DNA from: a virus
Virus record (IMG/VR): IMGVR_UViG_3300031251_000002
Span: 1-64,000 of that record
Reading direction: 5' to 3' (one strand)
Length of the DNA: 64,000 nucleotides
The notes beneath the pieces were generated by a model. The model had not been told where the DNA came from. It saw only the letters and a list, made by a program, of their open reading frames with translations, and made no database searches. Below are positions 20,105-27,959 of the stretch, piece by piece (within the stretch, counting starts at the first letter, position 1; each line of letters begins with the position of its first letter). The translations under genes were made by a program, and so were the position numbers.

Positions 20105-20436
20105 GTAAGGTAAGTATCACTCCTGTTGGTGGACCTGAGGCGACGTTGGAGACCAGCGAGCCAGATGAGATCGTGGAAGGCGTCAAGGAGTGGGAGGATT
20201 CAATCAAGACAGTTCAGCGCGATGCTGATGTTGCTCTGCTTCAGAAGCTCCTAGTCGAGCGTCAAACCGCTTTGGATGCTACTGGCCCCCGCGTTACCCC
20301 GGATCGCAACCCTCTCGGTGCTATGACTCAAAAGGGCTTTGAAGGAGCTATTCAGGCGATCAAGAGCGCTATCGCCGTTCTGACCAACGCACCCTTGGCT
20401 GAGATCAAGTACGAGGGCGATGTCGAGCCAACATGA
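20101..20436 (+). CDS. small acidic protein
   Basis: 111 aa, acidic N-terminus then two helices (V-A-L-L-Q-K-L-L-V-E-R-Q-T-A-L-D and F-E-G-A-I-Q-A-I-K-S-A-I). ATGA overlap with the preceding gene. Unknown function. Confidence 0.7.
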   Translation: MSKVSITPVGGPEATLETSEPDEIVEGVKEWEDSIKTVQRDADVALLQKLLVERQTALDATGPRVTPDRNPLGAMTQKGFEGAIQAIKSAIAVLTNAPLAEIKYEGDVEPT

Positions 20437-20780
20437 GAAGCTCTAAGGAGTCCATCCTCGGTTGGTTTTTGATGGGCGTTGCCATTGTAGTGGTGGTAGT
20501 GGGCATAAAGGCTTTCCTTGCTCCGATTCCATCGCCACACTTCAAGCTCGCTCCCAGTGTTCGGGTCATCCAGACTCTGAAGGCGGATGACTTTACGTTG
20601 ACGATCATTCAGGACGACAAGACGGCGCGGCAGTGGATCGTGCTGACCAATGAACACAACATCCTGCTGATGGAGCGTAAGTGGGATCTGGAAACTATTC
20701 TGCCCCTGCTGCCAAAAGAGAAAGATCATGACAACGAGGTTCCGTTCGATGACCCGGCTAAGCGAGGGAAGTCCTTCTGA
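20433..20780 (+). CDS. membrane-anchored small protein
   Basis: 115 aa. One N-terminal hydrophobic span (I-L-G-W-F-L-M-G-V-A-I-V-V-V-V-V-G-I) followed by a soluble beta-rich domain and an acidic tail. Probably a signal anchor with the domain outside the cytoplasm. ATG overlaps the previous stop. Confidence 0.72.
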   Translation: MRSSKESILGWFLMGVAIVVVVVGIKAFLAPIPSPHFKLAPSVRVIQTLKADDFTLTIIQDDKTARQWIVLTNEHNILLMERKWDLETILPLLPKEKDHDNEVPFDDPAKRGKSF

Positions 20781-20781
20781 G

Positions 20782-20883
20782 ATGAGATTTAGCTGGCGTC
20801 TCGCCCTGTTCTGGGGCGTCTACCTGCTGGTTGTCTGCTACTGGTACGTTAAGCTTGTAACCTTTCTTTGGAGCTTCCTATGA
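20782..20883 (+). CDS. 33-aa membrane microprotein
   Basis: Nearly the whole protein is one hydrophobic, aromatic helix with R at both sides of the start (M-R-F-S-W-R-L-A-L-F-W-G-V-Y-L-L-V-V). It starts one base after the previous stop and its own stop overlaps the next ATG (ATGA), so the reading frame is locked into the operon. Confidence 0.62.
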   Translation: MRFSWRLALFWGVYLLVVCYWYVKLVTFLWSFL

Positions 20884-21152
20884 TTGGTGATTATCCGTCG
20901 AACATGTGGGGTTTCTATCCGCCCTTGTACCCCATGTATCCGTGGTGGACATGGCCATCTTGTGAGACTGGCTGGGTCTGCCCAATCTGTCGCCGCGTCT
21001 ACGCGCCCAGCATGATGATGTGTTCGTATTGCCCGCCTAACACCACGACCGCGACCGGCACCAACGTGACGATTACATGGAATCCAGACAATTTGTCTCC
21101 GTCCACGACTGGCTCTTCCCCGCCCATCAACGGAAATACCGAAACTCGGTGA
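20880..21152 (+). CDS. Tyr/Pro-rich protein with zinc ribbon
   Basis: 90 aa. The N-terminus is very rich in P, Y and W (F-Y-P-P-L-Y-P-M-Y-P-W-W), followed by V-C-P-I-C-R-R and C-S-Y-C, then a Thr/Asn-rich tail. Unusual composition suggests a surface or virion protein. Unknown. Confidence 0.68.
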   Translation: MIGDYPSNMWGFYPPLYPMYPWWTWPSCETGWVCPICRRVYAPSMMMCSYCPPNTTTATGTNVTITWNPDNLSPSTTGSSPPINGNTETR

Positions 21153-21196
21153 CTTTGTAAAAATCCCGGAGTACGATTCTCTTCAGGAGGGTCGCT

Positions 21197-21712
21197 ATGG
21201 TTGAGTCGGAGTCTCTAGTTGTTGGAACTGTAACACCTGCTGGGAGTGGTTTTCAAAATACCACCGTAAAGGTGTGCATCGAGCATAAGCTTCCTGTCTG
21301 CCACGCCTGTGGCTTCAATGTCATCAAAGTAACAGTGGTTCCTAGCCCGCCTACGTCGGTAACGGTTCCTATGCCCGTAGTCCGTGAGTTTGAGACTGGC
21401 GCGACACGGGATGTTGAAACCGGTAAGTATGACTATGAAGGGTTTCTCTCTCCTCTCGCCATCGAGGCGTTCGGTGCGTACATGCACAAGAATCGCCACC
21501 TCCGCGATGGCTCCCTCCGGGATTCCGACAACTGGCAGAAGGGCATTCCCATCCCTGTGTACATGAAGTCCCTGTGGCGGCACGTACAGACGCTCTGGAA
21601 GGCTCATCGTGGCTGGGGCGGTACAGACGAGGACAGGATCGAAGCCCTCTGCGCGGTTATCTTCAACGCTCAGGGCTACCTGCATGAGCTATTGAAGGCG
21701 AAGCTCAAGTGA
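21197..21712 (+). CDS. DUF5664-type dATP/dGTP diphosphohydrolase-like
   Basis: 171 aa. After a zinc-like C-I-E-H...C-H-A-C N-terminus, the segment F-E-T-G-A-T-R-D...G-K-Y-D-Y-E-G-F-L-S-P-L-A-I-E-A-F-G-A-Y-M, D-N-W-Q-K-G-I-P and M-K-S-L-W-R-H-V matches the DUF5664 / dATP-dGTP diphosphohydrolase family, which includes enzymes acting in modified-base (Z-genome) nucleotide pools. Activity here is inferred. GGAGG precedes the ATG. Confidence 0.75.
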   Translation: MVESESLVVGTVTPAGSGFQNTTVKVCIEHKLPVCHACGFNVIKVTVVPSPPTSVTVPMPVVREFETGATRDVETGKYDYEGFLSPLAIEAFGAYMHKNRHLRDGSLRDSDNWQKGIPIPVYMKSLWRHVQTLWKAHRGWGGTDEDRIEALCAVIFNAQGYLHELLKAKLK

Positions 21713-21903
21713 TTACGGTCGCCTTCTGTCCGAACTGCAAAGTCTCCTTCAAGGATAAGCTTCAGATGGAGACGGATGACACGGTGTATTGCAAGGTTTG
21801 CGATAGCCGGTTCTATGCGTTTGGTAACATGCTGTGGAATCTGACGTTGATCAGTGCGGCTGTCCATCGGTGGGCTGAGACGGTAATGGGTAAGGTGCGC
21901 TGA
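21709..21903 (+). CDS. zinc-ribbon protein
   Basis: 64 aa, GTG overlapping the previous stop. A-F-C-P-N-C-K and Y-C-K-V-C-D-S-R form a ribbon, followed by a moderately hydrophobic helix. Unknown function. Confidence 0.68.
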   Translation: MITVAFCPNCKVSFKDKLQMETDDTVYCKVCDSRFYAFGNMLWNLTLISAAVHRWAETVMGKVR

Positions 21904-22211
21904 TGCAGTGTCCAGAGCCTGACTGCGGCAAAGAGGTTCGTCTGCTGGAGACGTTCTCGACTCTTGTTGGCTATCATTCACCTGAAGGCCATAATCATGA
22001 TGGCAACTGTGCGCGAGAATACTGGGCTTGCGAGGACAAGCATCGGTATGTTGCTCATCCCCGCCGTAGCTGTGAAAAGTGCGACTGGCAGGGTGTCAAA
22101 AAGTGCTGGTGCCATTTTGGTGAAAAGTATGAGGGAACCCCTGTCCTGCTTAACCTTAACGACACCAAGTACAAACACGATGCGTGGTTGTTTGAGCGTC
22201 TAGGTTACTAG
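21903..22211 (+). CDS. Cys/His-rich protein
   Basis: 102 aa with C-P-E-P-D-C, H-N-H-D-G-N-C, C-E-K-C and C-W-C, enough ligands for two zinc ions. ATG overlaps the previous stop by one base. No family recognised. Confidence 0.7.
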   Translation: MQCPEPDCGKEVRLLETFSTLVGYHSPEGHNHDGNCAREYWACEDKHRYVAHPRRSCEKCDWQGVKKCWCHFGEKYEGTPVLLNLNDTKYKHDAWLFERLGY

Positions 22212-22226
22212 ATTAACAAGGTAAGT

Positions 22227-22367
22227 ATGCTTTGTCCTGATTGTTCAAGTCCTAATCTTAATCGTATGCTGTACGACAAAGACATGATTGAATGCCTTGA
22301 CTGCCATGAGGTCTTCCATGAGGCTGAGTTGTTAACAGATCCAGAGGAGATTGACGATGAAGAGTAA
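22227..22367 (+). CDS. 46-aa zinc-ribbon protein
   Basis: A minimal ribbon: M-L-C-P-D-C...E-C-L-D-C-H-E-V-F-H, with an acidic tail. The start has AAGGTAAGT upstream. Typical of tiny phage zinc ribbons of unknown role. Confidence 0.7.
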   Translation: MLCPDCSSPNLNRMLYDKDMIECLDCHEVFHEAELLTDPEEIDDEE

Positions 22368-22372
22368 CATTG

Positions 22373-22753
22373 ATGATTCTCTGTAAGAACGAGTGGTATT
22401 GGCATGAGTGTGGGGCATATAGCGCTCCGTGTGATGGCAGCAGTGTTCCGTCAAGAACCCCGTCTGTAGCCCCCGAGTGTCCATGTCTTCAGCATGCGGA
22501 ATGGATGTTCCATAGCTGGATGCAGCCGCAAGTTGAAGCCAAGAAGAAGGCTGTTGAAGCGCTTGCCAAGATCCTGCATGAGACGGGCCGCGCTGCGGTG
22601 GAGGCGAACAAGGTCTATCGCAACGATCTCCCGGTAAAGCCATTCTGTGAGTGGGACAACCTGTCTGAAGAGGCCAAGGAAGGCCGTCGCATGATGGCCG
22701 AGGCGTTGGCTCATCACGGGTATGAAGTAGTTCGACTGTTCGATTCAATTTAG
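22373..22753 (+). CDS. hypothetical protein with Cys-rich head and helical tail
   Basis: 126 aa. The first 45 residues hold a W-H-E-C...C-P-C-L-Q-H cluster; the rest is helical and charged (V-E-A-K-K-K-A-V-E-A-L-A-K-I-L-H-E). ATG 22373 lies in TTGATG just after the previous stop. Unknown. Confidence 0.68.
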   Translation: MILCKNEWYWHECGAYSAPCDGSSVPSRTPSVAPECPCLQHAEWMFHSWMQPQVEAKKKAVEALAKILHETGRAAVEANKVYRNDLPVKPFCEWDNLSEEAKEGRRMMAEALAHHGYEVVRLFDSI

Positions 22754-22761
22754 GAGGTTCT

Positions 22762-22908
22762 ATGAGTCTATCCATGATCATTTTTCTCGTTTGTGTCCTT
22801 GTGGTTCTGTTTGTTCCATTCCCGCATCTAGGAACGCTGGTTGCTATTGGTGGGCTGTATTGTTTCGTGTCTTTCATCGTTGGCCTCTTCCCGGCGCGCA
22901 AGCAGTAA
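22762..22908 (+). CDS. 48-aa membrane microprotein
   Basis: Two short hydrophobic helices (I-I-F-L-V-C-V-L-V-V-L-F-V and L-V-A-I-G-G-L-Y-C-F-V-S-F-I-V-G-L) joined by P-F-P-H, with a basic C-terminus. Good ribosome-binding site TAGGAGG. Holin-like size, but no further evidence. Confidence 0.68.
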   Translation: MSLSMIIFLVCVLVVLFVPFPHLGTLVAIGGLYCFVSFIVGLFPARKQ

Positions 22909-22944
22909 CCAACAAAACGCGGAGGTAACCTGAGATGACACACA

Positions 22945-23190
22945 ATGAAGAACGACCAGATTACTCAGGATCAAGTCCTACAGATGGAGTTAGCTTGTGA
23001 GATGCTGGTAGAGCGGGCGGTCTTCGCTCCCTCTACGATGGCACTCGTACTAAAGTCCTATTGGCGAGCAATGGAAGCTTTACAGCAGCTAGCGTACGCA
23101 AAACCGTTTGAGCCGGATGCCCGGAGGGAAGCTGAGGCTGTCCTACATGATGCAGAGTGGCGGATCCCGCTGTCCGAGGAGATGAATTGA
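22945..23190 (+). CDS. small helical protein
   Basis: 81 aa, all-helical, moderately acidic (Q-M-E-L-A-C-E-M-L-V-E-R-A-V). ATG at 22945; upstream GGAGG is 19 bases away, so translation may be weak. Unknown. Confidence 0.65.
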   Translation: MKNDQITQDQVLQMELACEMLVERAVFAPSTMALVLKSYWRAMEALQQLAYAKPFEPDARREAEAVLHDAEWRIPLSEEMN

Positions 23191-23387
23191 ACGACCCTGT
23201 TGACCCTAGTGGTTGTTACTTCTGTCTCAACAAGGCCAGCGTAACGGAGACATTGACCAAGGGCTTTGGTGATTGCCTAGATGGTACAATCGAGGAGTAC
23301 GAAATCCCCGTAGGCTGTCGGTGGCATGAAGGCCAAGTCGAGCGATTCTTGAAAGACTCAGGACTCGCAGGAGAAGACGATGATTAA
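23187..23387 (+). CDS. small Cys protein
   Basis: 66 aa from a TTG overlapping the previous stop (TTGA), with GAGGAG at good spacing. G-C-Y-F-C-L-N and later C and H-E could bind a metal. Acidic C-terminus. Confidence 0.65.
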   Translation: MNDPVDPSGCYFCLNKASVTETLTKGFGDCLDGTIEEYEIPVGCRWHEGQVERFLKDSGLAGEDDD

Positions 23388-23676
23388 GATTCCGAACGAC
23401 AAGATGCCCGCGCTGAGTGCGGCCCCGTGGGCTGACGCTGATGGCAAGCCCGGTAAAGCCCGAGGGCTGGTCATCCCCGTTGAGTGTAGCTGCGGGGCGA
23501 CGGATGAGATCACCCTGCATATGTACGAGTACGACGATCAGTCTGAGTTCTACGATACGGCTGCACCTCCCGAGGGCTTCGATGGGGTTGACGCCTACGT
23601 GGAAGAGGTGGACCCTAACTATGACGTAGACGCCCGCACTGACGACGCCGATGTGGATCCGGATGTGGACTTCTGA
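23380..23676 (+). CDS. acidic protein
   Basis: 98 aa. V-E-C-S-C-G-A-T-D-E-I-T is the only metal-like motif; the C-terminus is a long Asp-rich run (Y-D-V-D-A-R-T-D-D-A-D-V-D-P-D-V-D). It could be a DNA mimic or calcium binder; no family recognised. Confidence 0.7.
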   Translation: MIKIPNDKMPALSAAPWADADGKPGKARGLVIPVECSCGATDEITLHMYEYDDQSEFYDTAAPPEGFDGVDAYVEEVDPNYDVDARTDDADVDPDVDF

Positions 23677-23861
23677 TGATCAGCATTCAGGGCAAGCCCA
23701 CGATCATCGAGAAGTCCTTCTCCGCTTTCTCTGAGGAGAAGGCTGGGATCACGTTCGTCCAGATCCTGCGTGAGCGTAAGCAGGAAGTAATCACTGTCCC
23801 TGTTGTCTGCTCCAAGTGCGGCACTGCTAACAGTATCGAGGTGGAGGGGAAGGTTCGATGA
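23676..23861 (+). CDS. small zinc-pair protein
   Basis: 61 aa with a single V-C-S-K-C-G pair at the C-terminal third and a basic/helical centre. ATG overlaps the previous stop by one base. Unknown. Confidence 0.65.
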   Translation: MISIQGKPTIIEKSFSAFSEEKAGITFVQILRERKQEVITVPVVCSKCGTANSIEVEGKVR

Positions 23862-24166
23862 CTAGCGATGAAGCTCTGGCTGAGGCAAGAGAAGTCGTAT
23901 CGGACTTCCACGCGGATCCAAGGTATGGATCTGTAACGATTTCAGGTATGGGTCTGACATCCGATGAGTTTGTAGCAAGGCACCATGACTTTCAAATCAA
24001 GAGGTCCGAGGTTCTGGCCGAGCATATTGCTGCGGCTCTCATGCGGGCTACGGGCGACCGCGACTGCCTTGCTTGCCTTGGCCTTGGGTGCGCTGACGGC
24101 ACCGGCTGTGCTGTTGGCGAGGATGATTGCGAAACCTGTCGCGGAACTGGGAAGGTGGCTCGATGA
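23858..24166 (+). CDS. protein with CxxCxGxG-type zinc motifs
   Basis: 102 aa. Helical N-terminus, then D-C-L-A-C-L-G-L-G-C-A-D-G-T-G-C and D-C-E-T-C-R-G-T-G, DnaJ-like zinc-finger half-sites. ATG overlaps the previous stop. Unknown client or role. Confidence 0.7.
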   Translation: MTSDEALAEAREVVSDFHADPRYGSVTISGMGLTSDEFVARHHDFQIKRSEVLAEHIAAALMRATGDRDCLACLGLGCADGTGCAVGEDDCETCRGTGKVAR

Positions 24167-24366
24167 GCGTCGAGACTGATCTTCGTGATGTGGTAACGGA
24201 TACACTGCGGGATGAGTTCGCTGGACAGGCGATGTGTAGCTCGTTTGGCTTGCTGCTCAATGATCCCGTTATGAGCGATCCGGTTAAAGGGTCAGAGATG
24301 CTTGATGGGTTGGCTGTCTGTGCTTATCGAATGGCTGACGCCATGTTGAGAGCGAGACTGAAATGA
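24163..24366 (+). CDS. small helical protein
   Basis: 67 aa, helical with conserved-looking C-S-S-F-G-L-L-L-N-D-P-V-M-S-D-P-V. ATGA overlap with the previous gene. Unknown. Confidence 0.65.
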   Translation: MSVETDLRDVVTDTLRDEFAGQAMCSSFGLLLNDPVMSDPVKGSEMLDGLAVCAYRMADAMLRARLK

Positions 24367-24382
24367 CACAGGAGCGATTCGT

Positions 24383-24751
24383 ATGAAGGACCACAAGCCC
24401 GGTTGCGCGTCACGGTTGAGTTGCACGATGATGCACAGCGATGGGGAATGTCCCGGTTACCCCTGTAATTGTGGCTTCTCTGCCCCGCCCGCTGTTCCTT
24501 CAATTGAGGACTTCAAGCAGAAGAAGGCACAGGAATCCCACTACCGAGGCGATGCCTTCCGGTTCGTGGAGTCCGTGTTCGATGGAGACTCGGTTGGCTT
24601 CACGGAAGAGGATGGCCGGGTTGTCATCGTGGCTAACTGGGAGGATCTTGAAGGTGTCTCGTATACGGTAGCTGATGCTAGACGCTTAGCGTACGCGCTG
24701 CTGCTAGCCGCCGTTGAAGCCGAGGAGTTCTCGCAGGTGGCGCAGAAATGA
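24383..24751 (+). CDS. zinc-headed hypothetical protein
   Basis: 122 aa. Starts H-K-P-G-C...C-T-M-M-H-S-D-G-E-C-P-G-Y-P-C-N-C-G-F, a variant of the recurring C...H...C..C.C..F zinc module; the rest is alpha/beta and acidic. Unknown. Confidence 0.7.
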   Translation: MKDHKPGCASRLSCTMMHSDGECPGYPCNCGFSAPPAVPSIEDFKQKKAQESHYRGDAFRFVESVFDGDSVGFTEEDGRVVIVANWEDLEGVSYTVADARRLAYALLLAAVEAEEFSQVAQK

Positions 24752-25083
24752 CCCAGAAGGGCGATATCGTCCTGCGGTTTGGTGGCCATGAGTGGCGATA
24801 CTTCGGTGACGCAACCAACCATCCAAGCTCGATTGTTAACTGCGAGAAGTGTAAACGAATTCAGGTTTGGGATACGTTGGTGTTGATGACTCAGATTGCC
24901 TCCTGCGGCGAACCAGACATCAAGCCGCCTCGCGGTTTTTTCAACAAGTGGGGCGTTCTGATTCGATACGGCGAGTCCTACTGTGGTCAGTGCTTGAGTG
25001 AGTATCACAACTACAGCAAGAACTGTTCTGACATCGGCTACCCGGCTGAGTACAAGGCTTATTTGAAGGCGGGAAACCTATGA
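24748..25083 (+). CDS. Cys/Tyr-rich hypothetical protein
   Basis: 111 aa. N-C-E-K-C-K-R and later Y-C-G-Q-C-L-S form a wide zinc ribbon. The ATG overlaps the preceding stop. Unknown function. Confidence 0.7.
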   Translation: MTQKGDIVLRFGGHEWRYFGDATNHPSSIVNCEKCKRIQVWDTLVLMTQIASCGEPDIKPPRGFFNKWGVLIRYGESYCGQCLSEYHNYSKNCSDIGYPAEYKAYLKAGNL

Positions 25084-25439
25084 ACCCCTCGTTGCGGCTG
25101 CGGGTGGATCGGCTCGCACGGATGTCGGCTGAGGCCGGGTGGGATCATCTGCGGTCGAGAGCGATTACTGGGACAACATGGAAGCGAGTCATTGACTTGC
25201 TGGAGCTGACCGGTAGCCCTGAGCCGTTCGTATCCCCGTGTAGTGATGGCTCAGTTCACCTGAACTGGACGAACAATAACGATTCGTTTCTGGTCGAGGT
25301 CTCTGACGGCAAGGTGGATTGGACTATCGTAGAAGGTCGAAGCGTAGTTAGTAACATGACCACAGGCGAATGGCCCGATGACGAAGAGCTTGAGATGAAG
25401 GTCTTGGAAGGTGTAGCAAAATTGTATGAACGGCATTGA
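25080..25439 (+). CDS. hypothetical protein
   Basis: 119 aa. A basic N-terminal helix, then a beta-rich region with H-L-N-W-T-N-N-N-D-S-F-L-V-E-V-S-D-G-K-V-D-W, and an acidic helical end. ATG overlaps the previous stop. No family recognised. Confidence 0.7.
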   Translation: MNPSLRLRVDRLARMSAEAGWDHLRSRAITGTTWKRVIDLLELTGSPEPFVSPCSDGSVHLNWTNNNDSFLVEVSDGKVDWTIVEGRSVVSNMTTGEWPDDEELEMKVLEGVAKLYERH

Positions 25440-26052
25440 AGACTTCTTCCCCATCCTGTACCACGTACTCCTCCTGCTTGTGCCCATGGCACCAGCTTAC
25501 CTGTTCTTCAAGATCCTGCCATCGAGTGCGGCTGCGGAAGGCCCGTTCAAAGGCTTGCAGATAAAGCTGGGTGGAGCGTTTGCTGGCTACTTCGTACTCG
25601 TCCTGCTGAGCCTGTTCGTCAGCGATCCCATCATCAAGGCTAGAGAAGCAGCATGGACTCGGTACGTAGCGGACCTTGAGAAGAACATCTACCAGAGTTG
25701 GCGGGTAACCGGCCATCTGGCAGTCAAGCCCGCTGACCCGAGGTTCGATCCGCAAAGTGTAGTGGTATTCGTACGCCCCCCGGATCTCCACATCCAGCCT
25801 GACGCCCAGCTTCGCTTCGATATACCCATTCTTTTGAAGCCGGATGGCTCCAGCGACCCTCCGATGCTCATCTTTGATGCTCCGGGCTACCAGCCCTCGA
25901 CCGTGACTCTCCTAGAGCCTCCCTCTGGGGCCGGGGGTGGATCCTCCCCGGTACGCCAGCACTTCGATCCAGACAGGCACACGATTGTTCTTGACGACCC
26001 GATTACTTTGACTTCCAAAGCGAATGAACCGGCGTATAATCCCAAGCCATGA
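25426..26052 (+). CDS. membrane protein with extracytoplasmic domain
   Basis: 208 aa. Two hydrophobic spans (residues about 10-30 and 47-66), a short charged loop, then a soluble region with beta strands and Pro/Gly-rich turns resembling an Ig-like or carboxypeptidase-regulatory domain (V-T-G-H-L-A-V-K-P...V-V-V-F-V-R-P). It could sit in the host envelope. Unknown. Confidence 0.7.
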   Translation: MNGIEDFFPILYHVLLLLVPMAPAYLFFKILPSSAAAEGPFKGLQIKLGGAFAGYFVLVLLSLFVSDPIIKAREAAWTRYVADLEKNIYQSWRVTGHLAVKPADPRFDPQSVVVFVRPPDLHIQPDAQLRFDIPILLKPDGSSDPPMLIFDAPGYQPSTVTLLEPPSGAGGGSSPVRQHFDPDRHTIVLDDPITLTSKANEPAYNPKP

Positions 26053-26246
26053 CTTTCATTGACGTAACCCTTGAGCAAGTCAAACTCTCCCCGAAGGCTC
26101 GCAAGCTTAAGGGCAAGTGGCGCGTTGAGCCGGAACACTTCATGGTGCATGTTAACGGATTGACAGATCCGTACACGATTGAAGTGATCAACCTCAGGAC
26201 CGGCAAGACTCGTCCGTTCAAGCGTGGTCTTTTGGGAGCGCGATGA
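26049..26246 (+). CDS. small basic beta-rich protein
   Basis: 65 aa. I-D-V-T-L-E-Q-V-K-L-S-P-K-A-R and Y-T-I-E-V-I-N-L-R-T-G-K-T-R-P are likely strands. A TATAAT hexamer lies 14 bases before the ATG, but without a well-spaced -35. Unknown. Confidence 0.68.
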   Translation: MTFIDVTLEQVKLSPKARKLKGKWRVEPEHFMVHVNGLTDPYTIEVINLRTGKTRPFKRGLLGAR

Positions 26247-26374
26247 GTGGGTGGCAGGGATGCCGAGGATGTCGGTACATCTGGCTCATGGGGCCGTTTC
26301 ATCGGCACCTGTGGTGGCGCTTGCATCAGATTGTGGTGACCGGTGATTACCCCAAGACCAACACAAGTTCGTAG
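26243..26374 (+). CDS. 43-aa Trp/His-rich microprotein
   Basis: M-S-G-W-Q-G-C-R-G-C-R-Y-I-W at the start gives one Cys pair, followed by an aromatic/His-rich helix. ATG overlaps the previous stop (ATGA) and its end overlaps the next gene by 32 bases. Unknown. Confidence 0.55.
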   Translation: MSGWQGCRGCRYIWLMGPFHRHLWWRLHQIVVTGDYPKTNTSS

Positions 26375-26756
26375 GCAGCGTCTCCCGCATAAAGCGGTTG
26401 GCTTTGCTGAAGCCTTACGGGAGGCTACACTCCGGGCGTCAACAACCGAGGATCCGAGAGGAGAAGCTGGCTGCTTGGGAGGAGAAGGAGAAGTTGAGAT
26501 GATTGACGACAAGGAATTCAATTTGGTTAGCCAGTCGGCTCACGCATTCAGCGGAGCCTTCATCGGGTTACTTGGGATGGTGCTGCATCAGTGGTGGATC
26601 CCCGCTGGCTTCGTGGTCTACAGCGCCGTCAAAGAGTTCTGGTACGACGCCAAGTATGAGACGCCCGAGGTTCGTGGTAGCAGCCTTGAGGACTTTCTGG
26701 TGTCTACTGGCGGGGCGGGCATTGGCGTGATTGTGGGGGTGTTACTATGTCGGTAG
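26343..26756 (+). CDS. two-span membrane protein with T-P-R-P-T-Q-V-R-R head
   Basis: 137 aa from a GTG. The head I-T-P-R-P-T-Q-V-R-R matches the heads of the proteins at 30457 and 37727, supporting this start although no clear Shine-Dalgarno is present. An internal ATG at 26499 with AAGGAG would give an 85-aa form. Two hydrophobic spans (G-A-F-I-G-L-L-G-M-V and A-G-I-G-V-I-V-G-V-L-L) follow. Confidence 0.65.
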   Translation: MITPRPTQVRRQRLPHKAVGFAEALREATLRASTTEDPRGEAGCLGGEGEVEMIDDKEFNLVSQSAHAFSGAFIGLLGMVLHQWWIPAGFVVYSAVKEFWYDAKYETPEVRGSSLEDFLVSTGGAGIGVIVGVLLCR

Positions 26757-27001
26757 ATCCGAATGATGTGGCCTTTGAGATTGCACGGAAGTGGGCTGGT
26801 CGCATCCACGACGAACACGATAAGGGCGCGGAGCATTACTTCGCGCTGCGAGACATTCTCTGGGCAGCGATTGCGACGTATGGCATGGATAGGTACACGG
26901 CTGGCCGAGAGTCCCGTGAGCTTGAGTTTCAGCAGATGAAGATCAAGGCATTTACTGAAGGTATTAGAACAGCCAATTCACTCATTCCGGAGGTGGGATG
27001 A
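26747..27001 (+). CDS. small helical protein
   Basis: 84 aa, helical with charged residues and H-D-E-H-D-K-G-A-E-H-Y-F, which could bind a metal. Overlaps the previous gene by 10 bases. Unknown. Confidence 0.68.
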   Translation: MSVDPNDVAFEIARKWAGRIHDEHDKGAEHYFALRDILWAAIATYGMDRYTAGRESRELEFQQMKIKAFTEGIRTANSLIPEVG

Positions 27002-27195
27002 AACTGATTACACTGCAAATTGATCCAGACGAGTTTCAGGCCATCTGTGACGGCATTGCTGCGATGTCCAAGAAGCGGCAGGAAGGCACGATTACTACGA
27101 TGGCCTTCTGTAACGGGTGTGGCTGCTCGTCTGGTGGGCCGTATTGCACCTCCCTCTGTCAGAAGCTGGCGGAAGCAAAAGAGGCAGCGAAATGA
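26998..27195 (+). CDS. small Cys-rich protein
   Basis: 65 aa. C-N-G-C-G-C-S-S-G-G-P-Y-C-T-S-L-C is a compact cysteine cluster after a helical start (L-T-L-Q-I-D-P-D-E-F-Q-A-I). ATGA overlap with the previous stop. Unknown. Confidence 0.7.
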   Translation: MKLITLQIDPDEFQAICDGIAAMSKKRQEGTITTMAFCNGCGCSSGGPYCTSLCQKLAEAKEAAK

Positions 27196-27398
27196 GAGAG
27201 TACGCGGATGCGTGGGCCGAGTGCAGTGCCAACGACCTATGCACTTCCCTCCATCCGCGTCAGAAGAACGGTAGTTACTTTTGTAACAGGCGTGGGCAAC
27301 GCTGGGTGTTGCTGTCTGAAGCGGAGTACCAAGCAGAGATCAAGGAATCAAGAGAATGGCAGGACGGCGATACGTGGAGGCAAGATGCCGCTAGATAA
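27192..27398 (+). CDS. small hypothetical protein
   Basis: 68 aa. Three cysteines and G-S-Y-F-C-N-R-R-G-Q-R-W-V-L-L-S-E-A-E-Y suggest a small zinc-supported hairpin. ATG overlaps the previous stop; GGAGG near its end serves the phosphatase gene. Confidence 0.68.
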   Translation: MREYADAWAECSANDLCTSLHPRQKNGSYFCNRRGQRWVLLSEAEYQAEIKESREWQDGDTWRQDAAR

Positions 27399-27858
27399 TT
27401 TTGGAATGGTTACCCCGAAGCTGTTTCGTTGTGCCCAGCCCGACCCGGCTGGCATCGCTACATTGAAGGCACTGGGCGTGACGATGATCTACAAGCTCAA
27501 CAGCGATTGGTCCGCTAAGGGCGAGGCTGAGGTGTTAGGTGGCGAGGTTCAGTACGATAGTTCTATCTCGCCGTTCAAGCCCAAGAAGCAAGCGCTCCTG
27601 AACGCGGCTGACCAGCTTCACACGTTTGCCTTGGCCCAGAAGACGGTGGCGTTGCACTGTCTGCACGGGCGAGATCGGACTGGGGCGGTTGCTGCGACAT
27701 TCCGGATCAAGTACGAGTCCAAGCCGTGGCACGAAATCTACGATGACTTCATGACGTACGACACGTTGTTACTCAAGGAAGCCCTGCCCATCGTTGACAT
27801 GGGGATCATCGAAGTCCTCAAGGAAATCTACTTCGACGTTCTCGGGGTGAAGGTGTGA
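27385..27858 (+). CDS. dual-specificity/tyrosine phosphatase
   Basis: 157 aa. The signature V-A-L-H-C-L-H-G-R-D-R-T-G (C92, R98) is the HCx5R phosphate-binding loop of cysteine-based phosphatases, with L-F-R-C-A-Q-P and G-V-T-M-I-Y-K-L-N upstream as in small DSP-like enzymes. It would hydrolyse phospho-Tyr/Ser or other phosphate esters. GGAGG lies before the ATG. A second, unrelated phosphatase-type gene is at 53126. Confidence 0.85.
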   Translation: MPLDNFGMVTPKLFRCAQPDPAGIATLKALGVTMIYKLNSDWSAKGEAEVLGGEVQYDSSISPFKPKKQALLNAADQLHTFALAQKTVALHCLHGRDRTGAVAATFRIKYESKPWHEIYDDFMTYDTLLLKEALPIVDMGIIEVLKEIYFDVLGVKV

Positions 27859-27959
27859 GGCAGTACCTGTTCTTCATGTCAGCGGCAGTCGCTGGGTACT
27901 ACTTTCCGGACCTATGCTTTTGGGTATGGTGTAAGGTAACAGGAAGGGTGAGAGTATGA
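27855..27959 (+). CDS. 34-aa membrane microprotein
   Basis: GTG overlapping the phosphatase stop. Hydrophobic aromatic core (L-F-F-M-S-A-A-V-A-G-Y-Y-F) with a basic tail. Its TGA overlaps the next ATG, keeping it in the coupled operon. Confidence 0.55.
   Translation: MRQYLFFMSAAVAGYYFPDLCFWVWCKVTGRVRV

Noticed and set aside
26033-26044. Consensus TATAAT before 26049 as a full promoter
   Set aside because: The only nearby TTGACT is about 21 bases upstream, too far for a standard promoter; left as a mention only.
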